From Dryocola boscaweniae (lineage in GTDB: Bacteria; Pseudomonadota; Gammaproteobacteria; Enterobacterales; Enterobacteriaceae), in contig NZ_JALHAP010000080.1 in NCBI RefSeq assembly GCF_025215095.1, positions 124,001 to 188,000 on the forward strand: DNA of 64,000 nt, written 5' to 3'. Below are positions 48,372-60,783 of this stretch, one piece after another. The number at the start of each line of letters is the position of its first letter. Position 1 is the first letter of the stretch. A program made the translations under genes and the position numbers. Below the pieces are notes generated by a model. The model did not search any database. It saw only the letters and a program-made list of their open reading frames with translations, and was not told the origin of the DNA.

Positions 48372-50303
48372 CTATTTACTCAGATCGAGCTGATAAAGGG
48401 CAAAGCCAATATCGTCATTGCCGACTTTTTGCATCGGGTACTGCGCTTTTTCTTTAATAAACGCCGCCGCTTTCTCCCCGGGCGAGGTTTCAAAGCGGAC
48501 GTCCAGCTTTTGCTTGCTGTGAACGGGCGCAAGGCGCCAGTTGTTATCCGCCGCCGGGTGAATCTCTTTCTGAGCGCTTATCCAGTTAGCCAGCACCGAG
48601 CGGTTTTCATCCGGTGAAGCAAAGGCTATATGGCTGTCGCCGGTTCCGGCAAACTTGCCGCCGTAGGCGCGATAGTTATTGGTTGCCACAAGGAATGTCG
48701 CGTTCGGGTCGACTGGTTTGCCTTTAAACGTCAGCTCTTTAATGCGCTCGGCTTTTGGATTCACCATCTGGCATTCACCGTCGTAACGCGCCGGCTGTGA
48801 AACATCAATCTGATAATTCACGCCGTCGATAACATCGAAATTATAGGTACGGAAATCGTCCCAGTTGATGAGTGACTGTGGTTTGCTGCTGTTGACATCA
48901 ATCTGATTAAACTGCCCGGCTGAGCACTCCAGCCACTCTTTCACCTCTTTACCGCTCGCTTTCACTACCACCAGCGTGTTCGGATAAAGGTATAAATCCG
49001 CGGCGTTTCGGAAGGTGAGCTGGCCTTTTTCGACTTCGACAAAGCTTGCCGGATCGTTCTTGCGCCCGCCGACTTTGAAGGGCGCCGCGGCAGACAGCAC
49101 CGGTAGATTCGCCAGATCCGGGTCGCCCTGAATAAATTTCTCGACGTAGGCTTGCTGTGCATTATTCACTACCTGAACCGTCGGATCGTCCTGTACCAGC
49201 GCCAGGTAGCTGTACATATTGTCTGCGGATTTGCCGATGGGTTTGCTGACAAAATTACGCGTGGCGTTGTGATCGTGTTCGAGTACTTTCACCAGCTTTT
49301 CGTCTTCCGCAGCCAGCGATTTTTTCGCTACGCTGTCATAGATTGGGCGAGCCTCCGCTTTGCTGCTGACGACTTTCCACTCGCCGCCGTCGTTATTAAG
49401 CACTAAATCCACTACACCGAGATGGTCGCCCCACATGCCCGGCATCACTGCGGGGATGCCGTTAAGCGTGCCTTTCTTGATATCCGCGCCTTTGACGTTA
49501 GCGAAATCTTTTCCCGGGAAGACGGCGTGCGCATGACCGAACAGAATGGTATCGACGCCCGGCACCTCGCTGAGGTAATAGACGGAGTTTTCTGCCATAG
49601 CGTGATACGGGTCGCTCGATAATCCGGAGTGGGCAACCACCACCACTAAATCAGCGCCTTTTTTGCGCATCTCCGGCACGTAGCGTTTCGCCGTTTCGGT
49701 GATGTCCTGAACCGTCACCTTGCCGTCCAGATTCGCTTTGTCCCACGTCATAATCTGTGGTGGCACAAAGCCGATATAGCCAATGCGCAATGTTTGCGTC
49801 TTGCCGTCTTTATCTTTGACCTCGGTTTCTTTGATTAAGTAAGGCGTAAACAACGGCTTGTTGGTTTTTGCATCGATAATATTGGCGTTAACGTACGGGA
49901 ATTTTGCGCCCGCCAGCGCCTTATGCAGGTAATCCAGGCCATAGTTGAATTCGTGATTACCCAGATTCCCTACCGCATAATCCAGCGTATTAAGCGCTTT
50001 ATAGACGGGATGGATCTCACCTTCTTTCAGCCCTTTCGCCGCCATGTAATCGCCAAGAGGACTGCCCTGAATCAGGTCGCCATTATCGACCAGCACGCTG
50101 TTGACGGCTTCATTGCGCGCGGCATTGATTAAACTTGCCGTGCGTACCAGTCCAAATTTTTCGGTCGGCGTATCTTTGTAGTAATCGAAATCCATCATGT
50201 TGCTGTGCAAGTCGGTGGTTTCGAGAATACGCAGGTCGACCGTTGCCGCGTTCACGCTGGCTGCAGTCAGCGTGGCAAGCAGGGTTACGCTAAACTTGAT
50301 CAT
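48372..50303 (-). CDS. cpdB: Periplasmic 2',3'-cyclic-nucleotide 2'-phosphodiesterase / 3'-nucleotidase
   Basis: A 643-residue periplasmic enzyme that opens 2',3'-cyclic nucleotides and removes 3'-phosphates, salvaging nucleotides from RNA breakdown. Signal peptide [19 protein letters not shown]; the metallophosphatase domain has [27 protein letters not shown] and GHAH motifs; a 5'-nucleotidase C-terminal domain binds the substrate ([14 protein letters not shown]). ATG at 50303 follows AGGA. Divergent from cysQ. Confidence 0.96.
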   Translation of the reverse strand: MIKFSVTLLATLTAASVNAATVDLRILETTDLHSNMMDFDYYKDTPTEKFGLVRTASLINAARNEAVNSVLVDNGDLIQGSPLGDYMAAKGLKEGEIHPVYKALNTLDYAVGNLGNHEFNYGLDYLHKALAGAKFPYVNANIIDAKTNKPLFTPYLIKETEVKDKDGKTQTLRIGYIGFVPPQIMTWDKANLDGKVTVQDITETAKRYVPEMRKKGADLVVVVAHSGLSSDPYHAMAENSVYYLSEVPGVDTILFGHAHAVFPGKDFANVKGADIKKGTLNGIPAVMPGMWGDHLGVVDLVLNNDGGEWKVVSSKAEARPIYDSVAKKSLAAEDEKLVKVLEHDHNATRNFVSKPIGKSADNMYSYLALVQDDPTVQVVNNAQQAYVEKFIQGDPDLANLPVLSAAAPFKVGGRKNDPASFVEVEKGQLTFRNAADLYLYPNTLVVVKASGKEVKEWLECSAGQFNQIDVNSSKPQSLINWDDFRTYNFDVIDGVNYQIDVSQPARYDGECQMVNPKAERIKELTFKGKPVDPNATFLVATNNYRAYGGKFAGTGDSHIAFASPDENRSVLANWISAQKEIHPAADNNWRLAPVHSKQKLDVRFETSPGEKAAAFIKEKAQYPMQKVGNDDIGFALYQLDLSK

Positions 50304-50506
50304 GATTAAGGTCCTTTTTTCGAGGTACGCCACAAAAGGCAATGAATTTACAGTTTGTTGCTTACAAATTTGTGAAGTCTGCCAGAAAACGGGGCGATGA
50401 AACCGGAATCGCTTCACAGATAGCGCATCAGGACGCAATGAGATATAACTAAAACAATAAGTTATTCGCGCGGTGCAGCGTACAGCGACACAATATGAGG
50501 TGGAGA

Positions 50507-51253
50507 ATGTTAGAGCAAATTTGCCAACTGGCACGAGAGGCGGGAGCCGCCATCATGCAGGTTTATGAAGGGGAAAAACCGCTGGAGGCGACCCAAAAAT
50601 TGGATAATTCGCCAGTGACCGCCGCGGATATCGCAGCTCACACTATTATCATCAACGGGTTACAGACTTTAACGCCGGATATTCCGGTGCTGTCGGAGGA
50701 AGATCCGCAAAGTTGGGAAACCCGTCAGGGATGGAATCGTTACTGGCTGGTGGATCCGCTGGATGGCACTAAAGAGTTTCTTAAACGTAACGGCGAGTTC
50801 ACCGTCAACATTGCGCTGATTGAGAAAGGCAAAGCCGTGCTGGGCGTGGTTTACGCCCCGGTACTGAATGTTATGTACAGCGCTGCCGAAGGTAAAGCAT
50901 GGAAAGAAGAATGCGGCGTGCGAAACCAGATTCACGTGCGTGACGCCCGTCCTCCTTTAGTTGTGGTCAGCCGATCGCATGCCAGCAGCAACGGCGAGCT
51001 GAAAGAATATCTCCAGCAGATGGGAGAGCATCAGACTACCGCGATTGGCTCTTCCCTGAAGTTCTGCCTGGTGGCGGACGGCCAGGCGCAGCTTTATCCG
51101 CGCTTCGGGCCAACCAATATCTGGGATACCGCAGCAGGCCACGCCGTTGCGGTAGCGGCCGGCGCCCACGTCCATGACTGGCAGGGCAAGCCGCTTGACT
51201 ATACCCCGCGCGAGTCTTTCTTAAACCCAGGCTTCCGGGTTTCTATTTACTGA
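50507..51253 (+). CDS. cysQ: 3'(2'),5'-bisphosphate nucleotidase CysQ
   Basis: A 248-residue lithium-sensitive, magnesium-dependent phosphatase of the FIG/inositol monophosphatase family that removes phosphate from PAP, protecting sulfate assimilation. Metal-binding motifs [18 protein letters not shown] and [10 protein letters not shown] are intact. ATG at 50507 is preceded by GAGGTGGAG; ATG at 50495 adds four residues. Its 3' end overlaps ytfJ tail-to-tail by 11 bases. Confidence 0.97.
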   Translation: MLEQICQLAREAGAAIMQVYEGEKPLEATQKLDNSPVTAADIAAHTIIINGLQTLTPDIPVLSEEDPQSWETRQGWNRYWLVDPLDGTKEFLKRNGEFTVNIALIEKGKAVLGVVYAPVLNVMYSAAEGKAWKEECGVRNQIHVRDARPPLVVVSRSHASSNGELKEYLQQMGEHQTTAIGSSLKFCLVADGQAQLYPRFGPTNIWDTAAGHAVAVAAGAHVHDWQGKPLDYTPRESFLNPGFRVSIY

Positions 51254-51800
51254 GTAATTCCTGCAGCAGGTTCATTACCTGCTGCACGTCTGCCTGCGTC
51301 AGCGAGCCATCTTTGGCGTACTGAATACGTCCGTTTTTATCCAGCACCACGATTGCCGAGCCTCCGTCTTCCAGTTGCCAGGCTTTTTTCGCCACGCCGT
51401 TGCTGTCCACCACAAACTGCGACCATGGATACTGCTTTTTATTGCTCTCAATGCTGCTGCGCACAAACATACCGGTGCCCACGATAGCATCGTCAGTATT
51501 AACGACGGTTGTTGTCTGGTAGCGATCGTGCGGGAATTTCGCGGCTTTGATGGCTTCAATCAGGCCGGCATTCTTCTCCTTAGCGCTGGAGCGCCCGGCA
51601 ATATGCTGCAGCACTCGAACTTTTCCGGTGAGCTGCGCGCTATTCCAGTTTTTATAGCTAAACTTATCGTTACTGAGAACCAGCTCGCCTTTGTCGGCAA
51701 TACCAACCGGAGCGACGCGTTGGTTTTTCTCAAAATTATGCGCTGAAGCCATCAATGGCAGCAGCAAAGCAGTAAGCGCAAGCGTAGCTCGCAGGGTCAT
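51243..51800 (-). CDS. ytfJ: YtfJ, periplasmic thioredoxin-fold protein of unknown function
   Basis: A 185-residue secreted protein. Signal peptide [20 protein letters not shown] is followed by a thioredoxin-like fold ([43 protein letters not shown]). The CxxC active site of thioredoxins is missing. Conserved in enterobacteria, role unknown. It converges with cysQ and is divergent from ytfK over a 338-base gap. Confidence 0.9.
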   Translation of the reverse strand: MTLRATLALTALLLPLMASAHNFEKNQRVAPVGIADKGELVLSNDKFSYKNWNSAQLTGKVRVLQHIAGRSSAKEKNAGLIEAIKAAKFPHDRYQTTTVVNTDDAIVGTGMFVRSSIESNKKQYPWSQFVVDSNGVAKKAWQLEDGGSAIVVLDKNGRIQYAKDGSLTQADVQQVMNLLQELLSK

Positions 51801-52138
51801 GGTTGACTCCTTGTTTTATACAGGAAATTTTGCAGGTGATCGGACCACTTGGCCCTGACGCTTTAAGCATAAGTGCTATATAGGCATCTGTCCCGCAACT
51901 TGAATGCCAGTTTGCGGGCGAACGCACATATCCTCGCTTTTTGAACGCTTAAACTAAATTTTCTTAACATTTGCAAAGAATACTCTGAGAAATTGTCATC
52001 AAACGGTAAATAAGGTTATGCAAACTAGGTGTCGGTTTGTATATGGACTATAGTTTTCGGGCACCAAATTTTTCGCCTCGTTTTGTCGGACCAAATGTGG
52101 AACCGCAGGGGCGTTAACACTGCAGGAGAGAAAAAAGA
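51801..52138. other. Gene-free ytfJ-ytfK intergenic region
   Basis: 338 bases with no credible open frame; a translated frame in it (to 51927) lacks any ribosome binding site. The centre is AT-rich (51950-52030) and carries the Pho-box-like site below. GGAGAGAAAAAAGA directly precedes the ytfK start. Confidence 0.5.
51993..52010 (+). promoter_or_regulatory. Weak PhoB-box-like sequence upstream of ytfK
   Basis: TTGTCATCAAACGGTAAA keeps one good CTGTCAT-like half and an 11-base pitch, with a degraded second half. E. coli ytfK is reported as a PhoB-controlled gene, which is why it was examined. A -10 is not clear. Confidence 0.3.
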
Positions 52139-52345
52139 ATGAAAATTTTCCAACGTTACAACCCGCTTCAGGTGGCGAAGTACGTAAAAATCCTGTTCCG
52201 TGGACGGTTGTACATCAAGGACGTTGGCGCTTTTGAATTTGATAAGGGCAAGATTCTTATCCCAAAAGTGAAAGATAAGCAGCATTTATCCGTTATGTCT
52301 GAAGTAAACCGCCAGGTTCTGCGTATGCAGGCGGAGATGGCTTAA
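52139..52345 (+). CDS. ytfK: YtfK, SpoT-interacting small protein
   Basis: A 68-residue basic protein ([43 protein letters not shown]). E. coli YtfK binds SpoT and shifts it to (p)ppGpp synthesis under phosphate or fatty-acid starvation. The start is ATG 52139 after GGAGAGAAAAAAGA. It is convergent with ytfL. Confidence 0.93.
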   Translation: MKIFQRYNPLQVAKYVKILFRGRLYIKDVGAFEFDKGKILIPKVKDKQHLSVMSEVNRQVLRMQAEMA

Positions 52346-52368
52346 AGCCACAAAGCGTTACGAAGTAA

Positions 52369-52389
52369 AACGGCCCCGATGGGGCCGTT
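52369..52389. terminator. Hairpin terminator between ytfK and ytfL
   Basis: Nine-base perfect stem AACGGCCCC/GGGGCCGTT (52369-52377 with 52381-52389, loop GAT). The A run on its left gives UUUU in the leftward direction, for ytfL; it lies 24 bases after ytfK, where it can act too. Confidence 0.85.
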
Positions 52390-52417
52390 GATGTTTCTGG
52401 GGTTTGCACAGCGTATT

Positions 52418-53755
52418 TTATACCGCGTTTTGTTCTTCAGCGTCCGGCAGCTTCGGAGCTAGCGGGTTCGGCTTATTGTCGATACGCGTCACCAGAAGCT
52501 GATCGATACGATAATTATCGATATCCACCACTTCAAACTTATAGCCGGAGAACTTCACCGAGTCGGTACGTTTCGGGATTTTGCGCAGCATAAACATCAT
52601 AAAGCCGCCGATGGTTTCGTAGTTGCCCGACTGCGGGAATTCGTCGATATCCAGCACGCGCATCACATCGTCAATTGGCGTACCGCCTTCAACCAGCCAG
52701 GAGTTCTCGTCACGGGCAACGATTTGCTCTTCCATGCCCTGGCCCACCAGGTCGCCCATCAGCGTGGTCATAACGTCGTTTAACGTGATGATGCCGACCA
52801 CCAGCGCATACTCGTTCATGATTACCGCAAAATCTTCACCCGCCGTTTTGAAGCTTTCAAGCGCTTCGGAGAGCGTCAGCGTATCCGGCACAATCAGCGT
52901 ATTGCGCAGATGCACGCCGCTGTTCAGCGCCATGCTCTGATTGCCCAGCACGCGGTTCAGCAGCTCTTTGGAGTCCACATAGCCGACGATATGGTCGATA
53001 TCCCCGTTACAGACCAGGAATTTGGAATGCGGATGTTCGGCGATTTTGTTCTTCAGGCTTTGCTCTTCTTCGTGCAGATCGAACCAGATGATGTTCTCGC
53101 GCGAGGTCATGGACGACGGCACGGTACGAGATTCCAGCTCAAACACATTTTCAATCAGCTCGTGCTCCTGTTTGCGCAGTACGCCTGCCAGCGCACCGGC
53201 TTCAAACACGGCATAAACGTCATCGGAAGTGATATCGTCGTTGCGGACCATCGGCAGTTTGAAAATGCGGAAAATGACATTTGCCAGGCCGTTGAAGAAC
53301 CACACCAGCGGACGGAAGATAAACAGGCAGAAGCGCATCGGGTTGATGATTCGCAAAGCAACAGATTCAGGCGAAATCATACCGATGCGTTTCGGGGTGA
53401 GGTCAGCAAACAGGATGAACAGACTTGTTACAAGGGTAAAGGAGATAATAAAACTAAGCTGGTCGGCCATTTCCGGTGAGAAGAAGCGCTCCAGAATCAT
53501 TTTGAAAGCCGGTGAGAACGCCGCGTCACCAACAATACCGCCCAGAATCGCTACGGCATTCAGGCCAATCTGCACCACGGTAAAGAACATGCCGGGACTT
53601 TCCTGCATCTTCAGCACGCGTTGCGCGTTAACGTTGCCCTCATCAGCCAGCAGCTTGAGTTTGATTTTGCGGGAAGCGGCCAGGGAGATCTCTGAAATAG
53701 AAAAGAACGCACTGACAGAAATAAGAAGAAGTATCACTAAAATACTGTTTAACAT
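52418..53755 (-). CDS. ytfL: YtfL, CNNM/CorC-family membrane protein
   Basis: A 445-residue protein with an N-terminal DUF21 (CNNM) membrane domain (SAFFSISEISLAASRKIKLKLL, GLNAVAILGGIVGDAAFSP), two CBS domains (FDLHEEEQSLKNKIAEH, DTLTLSEALESFKTAGEDFAVIMNEYALVVGIITL), and a CorC_HlyC C-terminal domain (EIVARD, RVLDIDEFPQSGNYETIGGF). E. coli YtfL is linked to polyamine (cadaverine/putrescine) export and growth at high pH (PaeA). Length and order match that protein. Confidence 0.94.
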   Translation of the reverse strand: MLNSILVILLLISVSAFFSISEISLAASRKIKLKLLADEGNVNAQRVLKMQESPGMFFTVVQIGLNAVAILGGIVGDAAFSPAFKMILERFFSPEMADQLSFIISFTLVTSLFILFADLTPKRIGMISPESVALRIINPMRFCLFIFRPLVWFFNGLANVIFRIFKLPMVRNDDITSDDVYAVFEAGALAGVLRKQEHELIENVFELESRTVPSSMTSRENIIWFDLHEEEQSLKNKIAEHPHSKFLVCNGDIDHIVGYVDSKELLNRVLGNQSMALNSGVHLRNTLIVPDTLTLSEALESFKTAGEDFAVIMNEYALVVGIITLNDVMTTLMGDLVGQGMEEQIVARDENSWLVEGGTPIDDVMRVLDIDEFPQSGNYETIGGFMMFMLRKIPKRTDSVKFSGYKFEVVDIDNYRIDQLLVTRIDNKPNPLAPKLPDAEEQNAV

Positions 53756-53988
53756 AGTTTATCCGGCCTTTGAGACCAGATCCTCGGAAGGGAAAGTTGA
53801 AAATCCATGGGGTCATACATAAAAAATGCTGGCCGCTCTCGTGAAGCATGTCAGCAATTTCAACGCGTAGTATAGCTTAAGGGTGGGAGGGGCTGCTACT
53901 GGGTAAATTTTGGGCTGTTTTTGAGCGACTTACTGATTCAGCAACGGTATTTGTTAAGTCTGAGGAAAAATTTTCTTTTCCAGCGAGC

Positions 53989-54015
53989 AGGGCGGATAAG
54001 CCTGAGCCATCCGCC
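53989..54015. repeat. Single REP-like palindrome near msrA
   Basis: AGGGCGGATAAGC, then a short loop, then GCCATCCGCC; arms GGCGGA/TCCGCC. It lies 12 bases past the msrA stop (leftward). Unlike the other four sites it has one copy. Confidence 0.75.
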
Positions 54016-54026
54016 ACAAAATCAAC

Positions 54027-54665
54027 TCAACCCTCAGGCGGTAAACAAACCCCAATTCCGCCAATGCCGCAATATCCGTACGGATTTTTATGCAGATACT
54101 GCTGGTGGTCATCCTCTGCGTAATAGAACGGCCCGGCGTTGGCTATTTCGGTGGTCACCTGACGATTATCGCCTGCCAGCGCCATGGCATCCTGGAAGCG
54201 CTGAAGGCTTGCGCGCGCCGCTGCGTCTTGTTCCGGGGTAAGAGGGTAAATACCGGAGCGGTATTGCGTGCCGACGTCGCCGCCCTGGCGCATGCCCTGA
54301 GCCGGATCGTGATTTTCCCAAAATACTTGCAGAAGCTGTTCGTAGCTCACGACTTTCGGGTCGTAAACCACGCGTACCGCTTCCGTATGGCCGGTCTGGC
54401 CGGTGCAGACTTCTCGATAGGTAGGATTTGGCGTATATCCCCCTGCATAGCCAGCAGCGGTGCTATAGACGCCAGGCACTTGCCAGAACAAACGTTCAAC
54501 GCCCCAGAAACAACCCATCGCAAAATAAGCGATTTCCATGCCGTCTGGTACATTAGTCATCGAGTGTTCATTTACGGCGTGCAGAGTCGCAACCGGCATC
54601 GGGGTGTTACGGCCAGGTAACGCTTCGGACTGCGCAACGGGATGGGTCTTCTCGAATAATTTCAT
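54027..54665 (-). CDS. msrA: Peptide methionine (S)-sulfoxide reductase MsrA
   Basis: A 212-residue reductase that repairs methionine-S-sulfoxide. The catalytic Cys52 is in GCFWGVE; the resolving cysteines Cys199 and Cys207 ([11 protein letters not shown]) are near the C-terminus. [19 protein letters not shown] is the substrate loop. ATG at 54665 ([10 protein letters not shown]) matches the family; a nine-residue extension is rejected. Divergent from tamA. Confidence 0.97.
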   Translation of the reverse strand: MKLFEKTHPVAQSEALPGRNTPMPVATLHAVNEHSMTNVPDGMEIAYFAMGCFWGVERLFWQVPGVYSTAAGYAGGYTPNPTYREVCTGQTGHTEAVRVVYDPKVVSYEQLLQVFWENHDPAQGMRQGGDVGTQYRSGIYPLTPEQDAAARASLQRFQDAMALAGDNRQVTTEIANAGPFYYAEDDHQQYLHKNPYGYCGIGGIGVCLPPEG

Positions 54666-54891
54666 CAGTGTTTGATCTCCCGATATCGGCAAAAGAGGTT
54701 ACAACCGCTGTACGGTTGTAACGTGGCGTGTAATTGCAGACAATAACCACGCTTTATGAGACTACAGTACTTATAAGAATTATTTGGGTCTTTGAGCAGT
54801 TTTCAACCCTGATTGTTGGGGTTTTGTTAAACCGCGGAGCGGTATAAACGTTTCCTTCCAGGGGTGGGAACAAGGATATTCAGGAGAAAAC

Positions 54892-56625
54892 GTGCCAAGA
54901 ATCCGTAATTTATGTCTGGTGAGTTTATGCCTGGCAAGCACGTGGGCTGGCGCTGCTAACGTGCGTTTACAAGTCGAAGGATTAACGGGGGAGCTGCAGA
55001 AAAATGTCCGTGCGCAGCTCTCAACGATTCAAAGTGACGAAGTAACGCCGGACCAGCGTTTTCAGGCCCGCGTGGATGATGCCATCCGCGGCGGTCTAAA
55101 AGCGCTCGGCTACTATGAACCTACCATCAGTTATGAACTGCTGCCGCCGCCGCCAAAAGGCCGTCAGGTGCTTAAAGTGATGGTCCAGGCCGGTCCTCCG
55201 GTATTAATTGGCGGCACCGATGTCATTCTGCGCGGCGGCGCGCGTGACGATCAGGATTTCCTCAGTTTGCTTCGTGAACGTCCAAAAAACGGCACAATAC
55301 TGAATCATGGCGATTACGAAAGTTTCAAAAAAAGTCTGACCAGCGTTTCGCTGCGCAAAGGATATTTCGACAGCGAGTTCAAAAAACACCAGCTTGGCGT
55401 ATCGCTTGAGCGTCGTCAGGCGTTCTGGGATATAGATTACGACAGCGGCCAACGCTATCGTTTTGGCGAAGTCACTTTCGAAGGCTCGCAAATTCGCGAA
55501 GAGTACCTGCAAAATCTCGTGCCGTTTAAAGAGGGCGATTATTATCAGTCGCGCGATCTGGCCGAGCTGAACCGCCGTTTATCCGCAACGGGTTGGTTTA
55601 ATTCCGTAGTTGTGGCCCCAGAATTCGATAAATCTCGCAAAACTAAAATATTACCGCTGCATGGCGTTGTCTCGCCGCGTACCGAAAACACCATCGAAAC
55701 CGGCGTGGGTTATTCCACGGACGTTGGCCCGCGTGTAAAAGCAACCTGGAAAAAGCCCTGGGTCAACTCTTACGGCCACAGTTTTACTACCAGCACCAGC
55801 CTTTCAGCGCCTGAGCAAATCCTTGATTTCAGCTATAAAGTTCCGCTGTTGAAAAACCCGCTGGAACAATATTATTTGATGCAGGGCGGCTTTAAACGTA
55901 CCGATCTTAACGATACCAAATCAGACTCAAGCACCCTTGCCGTCTCGCGCTACTGGGACTTATCAAGCGGCTGGCAGCACGCGATTAACCTGCGCTGGAG
56001 CCTCGACCACTTTACTCAGGCGGACGTCACCAACACCACGATGCTGTTGTATCCGGGCGTGAGCCTGAACCGCACCCGTTCACGCGGCGGCCTGATGCCG
56101 ACCTGGGGCGATTCGCAGCGTTATTCGATTGACGTTTCTGACACCATGTGGGGCTCGGATGTAGACTTTGGCGTTTTCCAGGCGCAGCAGGTCTGGATCC
56201 GCACGCTACAGGACAAACACCGCTTTGTGGTGCGCGGCAACCTGGGCTGGATTGAAACCAACGACTTCGAAAAAGTTCCGCCGGATTTACGCTTCTTCGC
56301 CGGGGGCGACCGCAGTATTCGTGGTTATAAATACAAATCTATCTCCCCTGAAAACAGCGACGGCAAGCTGACCGGCGCGTCAAAACTTGCTACCGGCTCG
56401 CTGGAATATCAGTACAACGTCAGCGGCAAATGGTGGGGCGCCGCTTTCGTGGATTCGGGCGAAGCGGTGAACGATATCAAACAGAGCAACTTTAAAACCG
56501 GCGCAGGTTTAGGCGTGCGCTGGCAGTCGCCGGTGGGGCCAATCAAGCTCGATTTAGCCGTGCCGATAGCCGACAAAGAAGAACACGGTTTGCAGTTTTA
56601 CATCGGTCTGGGGCCTGAACTATGA
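54892..56625 (+). CDS. tamA: Translocation and assembly module TamA (Omp85)
   Basis: A 577-residue outer-membrane protein: signal peptide, three POTRA domains (about 23-265), and a 16-strand barrel with the VRF/Y-type lid motif [15 protein letters not shown] and end [11 protein letters not shown]. With TamB it inserts autotransporters and moves phospholipids to the outer membrane. The start is GTG at 54892 after CAGGAG. Stop overlaps tamB by four bases (ATGA). Confidence 0.97.
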   Translation: MPRIRNLCLVSLCLASTWAGAANVRLQVEGLTGELQKNVRAQLSTIQSDEVTPDQRFQARVDDAIRGGLKALGYYEPTISYELLPPPPKGRQVLKVMVQAGPPVLIGGTDVILRGGARDDQDFLSLLRERPKNGTILNHGDYESFKKSLTSVSLRKGYFDSEFKKHQLGVSLERRQAFWDIDYDSGQRYRFGEVTFEGSQIREEYLQNLVPFKEGDYYQSRDLAELNRRLSATGWFNSVVVAPEFDKSRKTKILPLHGVVSPRTENTIETGVGYSTDVGPRVKATWKKPWVNSYGHSFTTSTSLSAPEQILDFSYKVPLLKNPLEQYYLMQGGFKRTDLNDTKSDSSTLAVSRYWDLSSGWQHAINLRWSLDHFTQADVTNTTMLLYPGVSLNRTRSRGGLMPTWGDSQRYSIDVSDTMWGSDVDFGVFQAQQVWIRTLQDKHRFVVRGNLGWIETNDFEKVPPDLRFFAGGDRSIRGYKYKSISPENSDGKLTGASKLATGSLEYQYNVSGKWWGAAFVDSGEAVNDIKQSNFKTGAGLGVRWQSPVGPIKLDLAVPIADKEEHGLQFYIGLGPEL

Positions 56626-59600
56626 GTCGTTGGAAGAAAATAAGCCTCGCGGTGCTGGTTGTTGTCTTGCTGCTGATTGGCGCGGTGGGCTTTCTGGTAG
56701 GCACTACTACCGGATTACACGTTTTGTTTAATGCGGCAAATCGCTGGGTGCCTGGGTTGGATATCGGCAGCGTCACGGGCGGCTGGCGCAATCTCACTAT
56801 AAAAGGGCTGCGCTATGAGCAGCCGGGCGTGAATGTGAATGCTGGCGAAATTAATCTCGCCGTGAAGCCTGGCTGCCTGCGCGACAGCAGCATCTGCGTG
56901 AACAATTTCTCGCTCAAAGATATCGATGTGGTGGTAGACACCAAAAAAATGCCGCCTGCCGCGCCTGCTGAAGAAGAAGACAGCGGCCCGCTGAATCTCA
57001 GCACGCCCTATCCCATCACGCTTAGCCGGGTGGCGCTCAACAACGTTAATATCAAAATCGACGACACCACCGTGTCGGTAATGGAGTTCACCTCCGGCCT
57101 GAACTGGCAGGAACGTAACCTGACGCTGACGCCAACCAACCTCGAAGGCCTGCTGATTGCCCTGCCGAAGGTCGCAAAAGTCGCTCAGGAAGAAGTGGTC
57201 GAGCCGAAGATCAATAATCCGCAGCCGGAAGAGCTGCCGCTTGGCGAAACGCTCAGGCAACTGTTTGAAAAGCCGGTGCTGCCGGAAATGACGGAAGTCC
57301 ACCTGCCTTTAAACCTGAATATTGAAGAGTTTCGCGGCGCTAACTTGCGCCTGACGGGCGACACGGATCTGTTGGTCAGCAGCCTGCTTCTCAAAGTCAG
57401 CAGTATCGATGGGAACGTGAAGCTGGACGCGCTGGACGTGGATTCTTCACAAGGTTTGGTTAACGCGACGGGCAGCGCGGTGCTGCGCGACAAATGGCCG
57501 GTCGATCTCACCCTTAATACCACGCTGAATATCGACCCCGTTAAAGGCGAGAAGGTGAAAATGAAGATCGGCGGGGAGCTGCGGGACGTGTTGAAAGTTG
57601 GCATGAATCTCTCAGGCCCGGTGGACATGGAGCTCACCGCGCAAACTCAGCTTGCCGAAGCGGGTTTACCGCTCAATCTTGAAATCGTCAGCAAACAGCT
57701 TTACTGGCCGCTTACCGGCGAAAAAGAGTATCAGGCCGATAATCTGAAACTGAAGTTCAGCGGTAAAATGACGGACTATGCGCTCTCGTTCCACACCGCG
57801 GTAAAAGGCGCGCAGATTCCACCCGCCACCATTACGCTTGATGGCAAAGGCAACGAGCAGCAGTTGAATCTCGATAAGCTAAGGATTGCAGCGCTACAGG
57901 GCAACACCGACCTGAAAGCGGTGATTGACTGGAGCAAAGCGATTAGCTGGCGCGGCGAGCTGAAACTCGACGGCATCAATACCGCGAAGCAGTTCCCGGA
58001 CTGGCCTGCGAAGCTTGACGGCTTCGTGAAAACCAGCGGCAGTCTTTACGGCGGCACCTGGCAGGTAGACGTGCCGGAGCTGAAACTCGCCGGGAACGTG
58101 AAGCAAAATAAAATCAGCGTTACCGGGAAGTTGAAAGGCAACAGCTATATGCAGTGGAACATTCCGGGACTGCATCTGGAGCTTGGCCGCAACAGCGCCG
58201 ATGTGAAAGGGGAACTGGGGCCGAAAGAGCTGGCGCTGGATGCCACTATCAACGCGCCGAATCTGGACAACGCGCTGCCCGGCCTTGGCGGTACCGCAAC
58301 AGGAACGCTTAAAGTCCGCGGCGATGTTAAAGCGCCGCAACTGCTTGCCGATTTCACCGCAAACGGCCTGCGCTGGCAGGAACTTTCCATTGCTCGCGTC
58401 CTGTTGAAGGGAGAGGTGAAATCTACCGACCAAATCGGCGGCAACCTGAATTTGCGCGTGGAACGTATCGTCCAGCCGGGGGTGAATATCAGCCTCGCCA
58501 CGCTTGAAGCGAAAGGTAATGAGAAACAGCATCAGCTCCAGCTACGCATTCAGGGCGAGCCGGTTTCCGGGCAGCTAAATCTCAGCGGTGGTTTCGATCG
58601 TGCTGAAGAACGCTGGCGCGGCAACCTCACGAATACGCGCTTTGAAACGCCGGTTGGCCCGTGGAGCCTTAATCGCGCCATTGCGCTGGATTACCGAAAC
58701 AAAGAACAGAAAATCAGCATTGGGCCGCACTTCTGGAACAACCCGAACGCTGAACTTTGTGTCCCGCAGACCATAGATGCCGGCGCCAAAGGCCGTGCGG
58801 TGGTGAATCTCAACCGCTTCGACCTTGCCATGCTGAAACCTTTTATGCCGGAAACCACCCGGGCGAGCGGTACGTTCAGCGGGCGTGCTGACGTAAGCTG
58901 GGACAGTGAAGCCGGTGGTTTGCCTCAGGGACAAATAACGCTAAATGGACGCGGCGTGAAGGTGATGCAGGACATCGATCATAATCCGCTGTCGGTCTCG
59001 TTCGACACATTGAACCTCAACGCAGAGCTGAAAAATAATCGTGCCCAGCTTGGCTGGCTGATTCGCGTGGCGAACAACGGACAGTTTGACGGACAGGTGC
59101 AAATTACCGATCCAGAAGGCCGCCGTAATCTTGCCGGTAACGTCAATATGCGCGGTTTCGATCTCGCTATCGCCAACGCTATTTTCTCTCGCGGTGAAAA
59201 GGCTGCCGGTAAACTCAACGCCAACCTGCGTCTGGGCGGTAATCTGGAACGGCCGCAGATTTTCGGGCAACTGCAGCTAAACGGCGTGGATATTGACGCT
59301 AACTTTATGCCGTTTGATATGCAGCCAAGCCAGATAGCCATGAACTTTAACGGCATGAATTCGACGTTAGTCGGCACGGTGCGCACCAAACAGGGAGATA
59401 TTGCCCTGAACGGCGATGCGGACTGGACGCAGCTCGACAACTGGCGAGCGCGTGTTGCGGCGAAAGGCAACAAGGTACGTATTACGGTGCCGCCAATGGT
59501 GCGTATGGATGTCTCGCCGGACGTAGAGTTTATTGCCACACCAAGCCTCTTCACGCTGGGTGGACGCGTCGATATTCCATGGGCGCGCATCGTCGTTCAC

Positions 59601-60398
59601 GAAGTGCCGGAAAGCGCGGTGGGCGTCTCCGGCGATGAAGTGATGCTGGATAAAAATCTCAAGCCGGAGGAGCCGCAAACCGCAGGCATTCCGATCAACA
59701 GTAACCTGATTATCCATGTCGGCGACAATGTGCGCATGGACGCGTTTGGCCTTAAGGCTCGTCTGAACGGCGACCTGAAAATGGTGCAGGATCGTCAAGG
59801 TCTGGGCCTGAATGGTCAGATTAATATCCCGGAAGGGCGCTTCCACGCCTATGGCCAGGATTTAATCGTCCGTAAAGGCGAACTGCTGTTCTCGGGCCCA
59901 CCGGATCAGCCGTTGCTCAATATCGAAGCGATTCGTAACCCGGATGCTACCGAAGATAACGTTACTGCCGGCGTTCGCGTTACCGGAATGGCCGATGAGC
60001 CAAAAGCTGAGATATTTTCGGATCCTGCGATGTCGCAGCAGGAAGCCTTGTCCTACCTGCTTCGCGGGCAAGGTTTGGGCAGTTCTGGCGACGATGCTGA
60101 CGCCTTAACCTCCGCGCTGGTCGGTCTGGGGGTTGCACAAAGTGGTCAGGTTGTGGGTAAAATCGGCGAGACGTTTGGCGTAAGCAATCTGGCGCTGGAT
60201 ACTGCCGGGGTGGGGGATTCCTCACAGGTGGTGGTCAGTGGCTATGTACTGCCGGGTCTCCAGGTGAAATATGGCGTGGGAATTTTTGACTCGTTGGCGA
60301 CACTGACTTTGCGTTATCGTCTGATGCCTAAGCTATATCTGGAAGCGGTGTCTGGCATAGATCAGGCACTTGATGTGCTCTATCAGTTTGAGTTTTGA
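56622..60398 (+). CDS. tamB: Translocation and assembly module TamB
   Basis: A 1258-residue protein with an N-terminal inner-membrane anchor ([21 protein letters not shown]), a long repetitive beta-taco body (AsmA-like strands, about 60-1050), and a C-terminal DUF490 domain ([46 protein letters not shown]) that meets TamA. It spans the periplasm and is thought to carry lipid or guide outer-membrane proteins. Overlap with tamA suggests translational coupling. Confidence 0.97.
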   Translation: MSRWKKISLAVLVVVLLLIGAVGFLVGTTTGLHVLFNAANRWVPGLDIGSVTGGWRNLTIKGLRYEQPGVNVNAGEINLAVKPGCLRDSSICVNNFSLKDIDVVVDTKKMPPAAPAEEEDSGPLNLSTPYPITLSRVALNNVNIKIDDTTVSVMEFTSGLNWQERNLTLTPTNLEGLLIALPKVAKVAQEEVVEPKINNPQPEELPLGETLRQLFEKPVLPEMTEVHLPLNLNIEEFRGANLRLTGDTDLLVSSLLLKVSSIDGNVKLDALDVDSSQGLVNATGSAVLRDKWPVDLTLNTTLNIDPVKGEKVKMKIGGELRDVLKVGMNLSGPVDMELTAQTQLAEAGLPLNLEIVSKQLYWPLTGEKEYQADNLKLKFSGKMTDYALSFHTAVKGAQIPPATITLDGKGNEQQLNLDKLRIAALQGNTDLKAVIDWSKAISWRGELKLDGINTAKQFPDWPAKLDGFVKTSGSLYGGTWQVDVPELKLAGNVKQNKISVTGKLKGNSYMQWNIPGLHLELGRNSADVKGELGPKELALDATINAPNLDNALPGLGGTATGTLKVRGDVKAPQLLADFTANGLRWQELSIARVLLKGEVKSTDQIGGNLNLRVERIVQPGVNISLATLEAKGNEKQHQLQLRIQGEPVSGQLNLSGGFDRAEERWRGNLTNTRFETPVGPWSLNRAIALDYRNKEQKISIGPHFWNNPNAELCVPQTIDAGAKGRAVVNLNRFDLAMLKPFMPETTRASGTFSGRADVSWDSEAGGLPQGQITLNGRGVKVMQDIDHNPLSVSFDTLNLNAELKNNRAQLGWLIRVANNGQFDGQVQITDPEGRRNLAGNVNMRGFDLAIANAIFSRGEKAAGKLNANLRLGGNLERPQIFGQLQLNGVDIDANFMPFDMQPSQIAMNFNGMNSTLVGTVRTKQGDIALNGDADWTQLDNWRARVAAKGNKVRITVPPMVRMDVSPDVEFIATPSLFTLGGRVDIPWARIVVHEVPESAVGVSGDEVMLDKNLKPEEPQTAGIPINSNLIIHVGDNVRMDAFGLKARLNGDLKMVQDRQGLGLNGQINIPEGRFHAYGQDLIVRKGELLFSGPPDQPLLNIEAIRNPDATEDNVTAGVRVTGMADEPKAEIFSDPAMSQQEALSYLLRGQGLGSSGDDADALTSALVGLGVAQSGQVVGKIGETFGVSNLALDTAGVGDSSQVVVSGYVLPGLQVKYGVGIFDSLATLTLRYRLMPKLYLEAVSGIDQALDVLYQFEF

Positions 60399-60401
60399 GC
60401 T

Positions 60402-60746
60402 ATGCGAATTTTTGTTTACGGCAGTTTACGACGCAAGCAGGGCAACAGCCACTGGATGACGAACGCCCAGTGGCTGGGCGATCACACACAGGAAAACTAT
60501 GTGCTTTACAGCATTGGCCACTATCCGGGCGCCGTTTCGGGTGAGGGCGCGATTCTTGGTGAGGTCTACCGTATTGATGCCTCCACGCTCGCTGAACTGG
60601 ATGCCCTGCGCACCAAGGGCGGCGAGTATAAACGCCAGCTCATTCAGACACCTTATGGCAGTGCATGGATGTACGTGTACCAGCGTCCGGTGGATGGATT
60701 AACCCGCATCGACAGCGGTAACTGGTTGGATAAAGACCAGTATTGA
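60402..60746 (+). CDS. ytfP: YtfP, gamma-glutamylcyclotransferase-like protein
   Basis: A 114-residue GGCT-like fold protein. Starts MRIFVYGSLRRKQGNSHWM, whose YGSLR motif binds the gamma-glutamyl group; Glu in AELDALRTKGGEYKR is at the family catalytic position. Its physiological substrate is not established. It follows tamB by three bases, so it is in the tam operon as in E. coli. Confidence 0.92.
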   Translation: MRIFVYGSLRRKQGNSHWMTNAQWLGDHTQENYVLYSIGHYPGAVSGEGAILGEVYRIDASTLAELDALRTKGGEYKRQLIQTPYGSAWMYVYQRPVDGLTRIDSGNWLDKDQY

Positions 60747-60783
60747 TATTATTGTCTTTCCTGCATAACGGAATTACCCATAA

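Noticed and set aside
53229..53822. 197-residue frame antisense to ytfL
   Set aside because: Entirely within or beside ytfL, no recognisable domain; a shadow frame.
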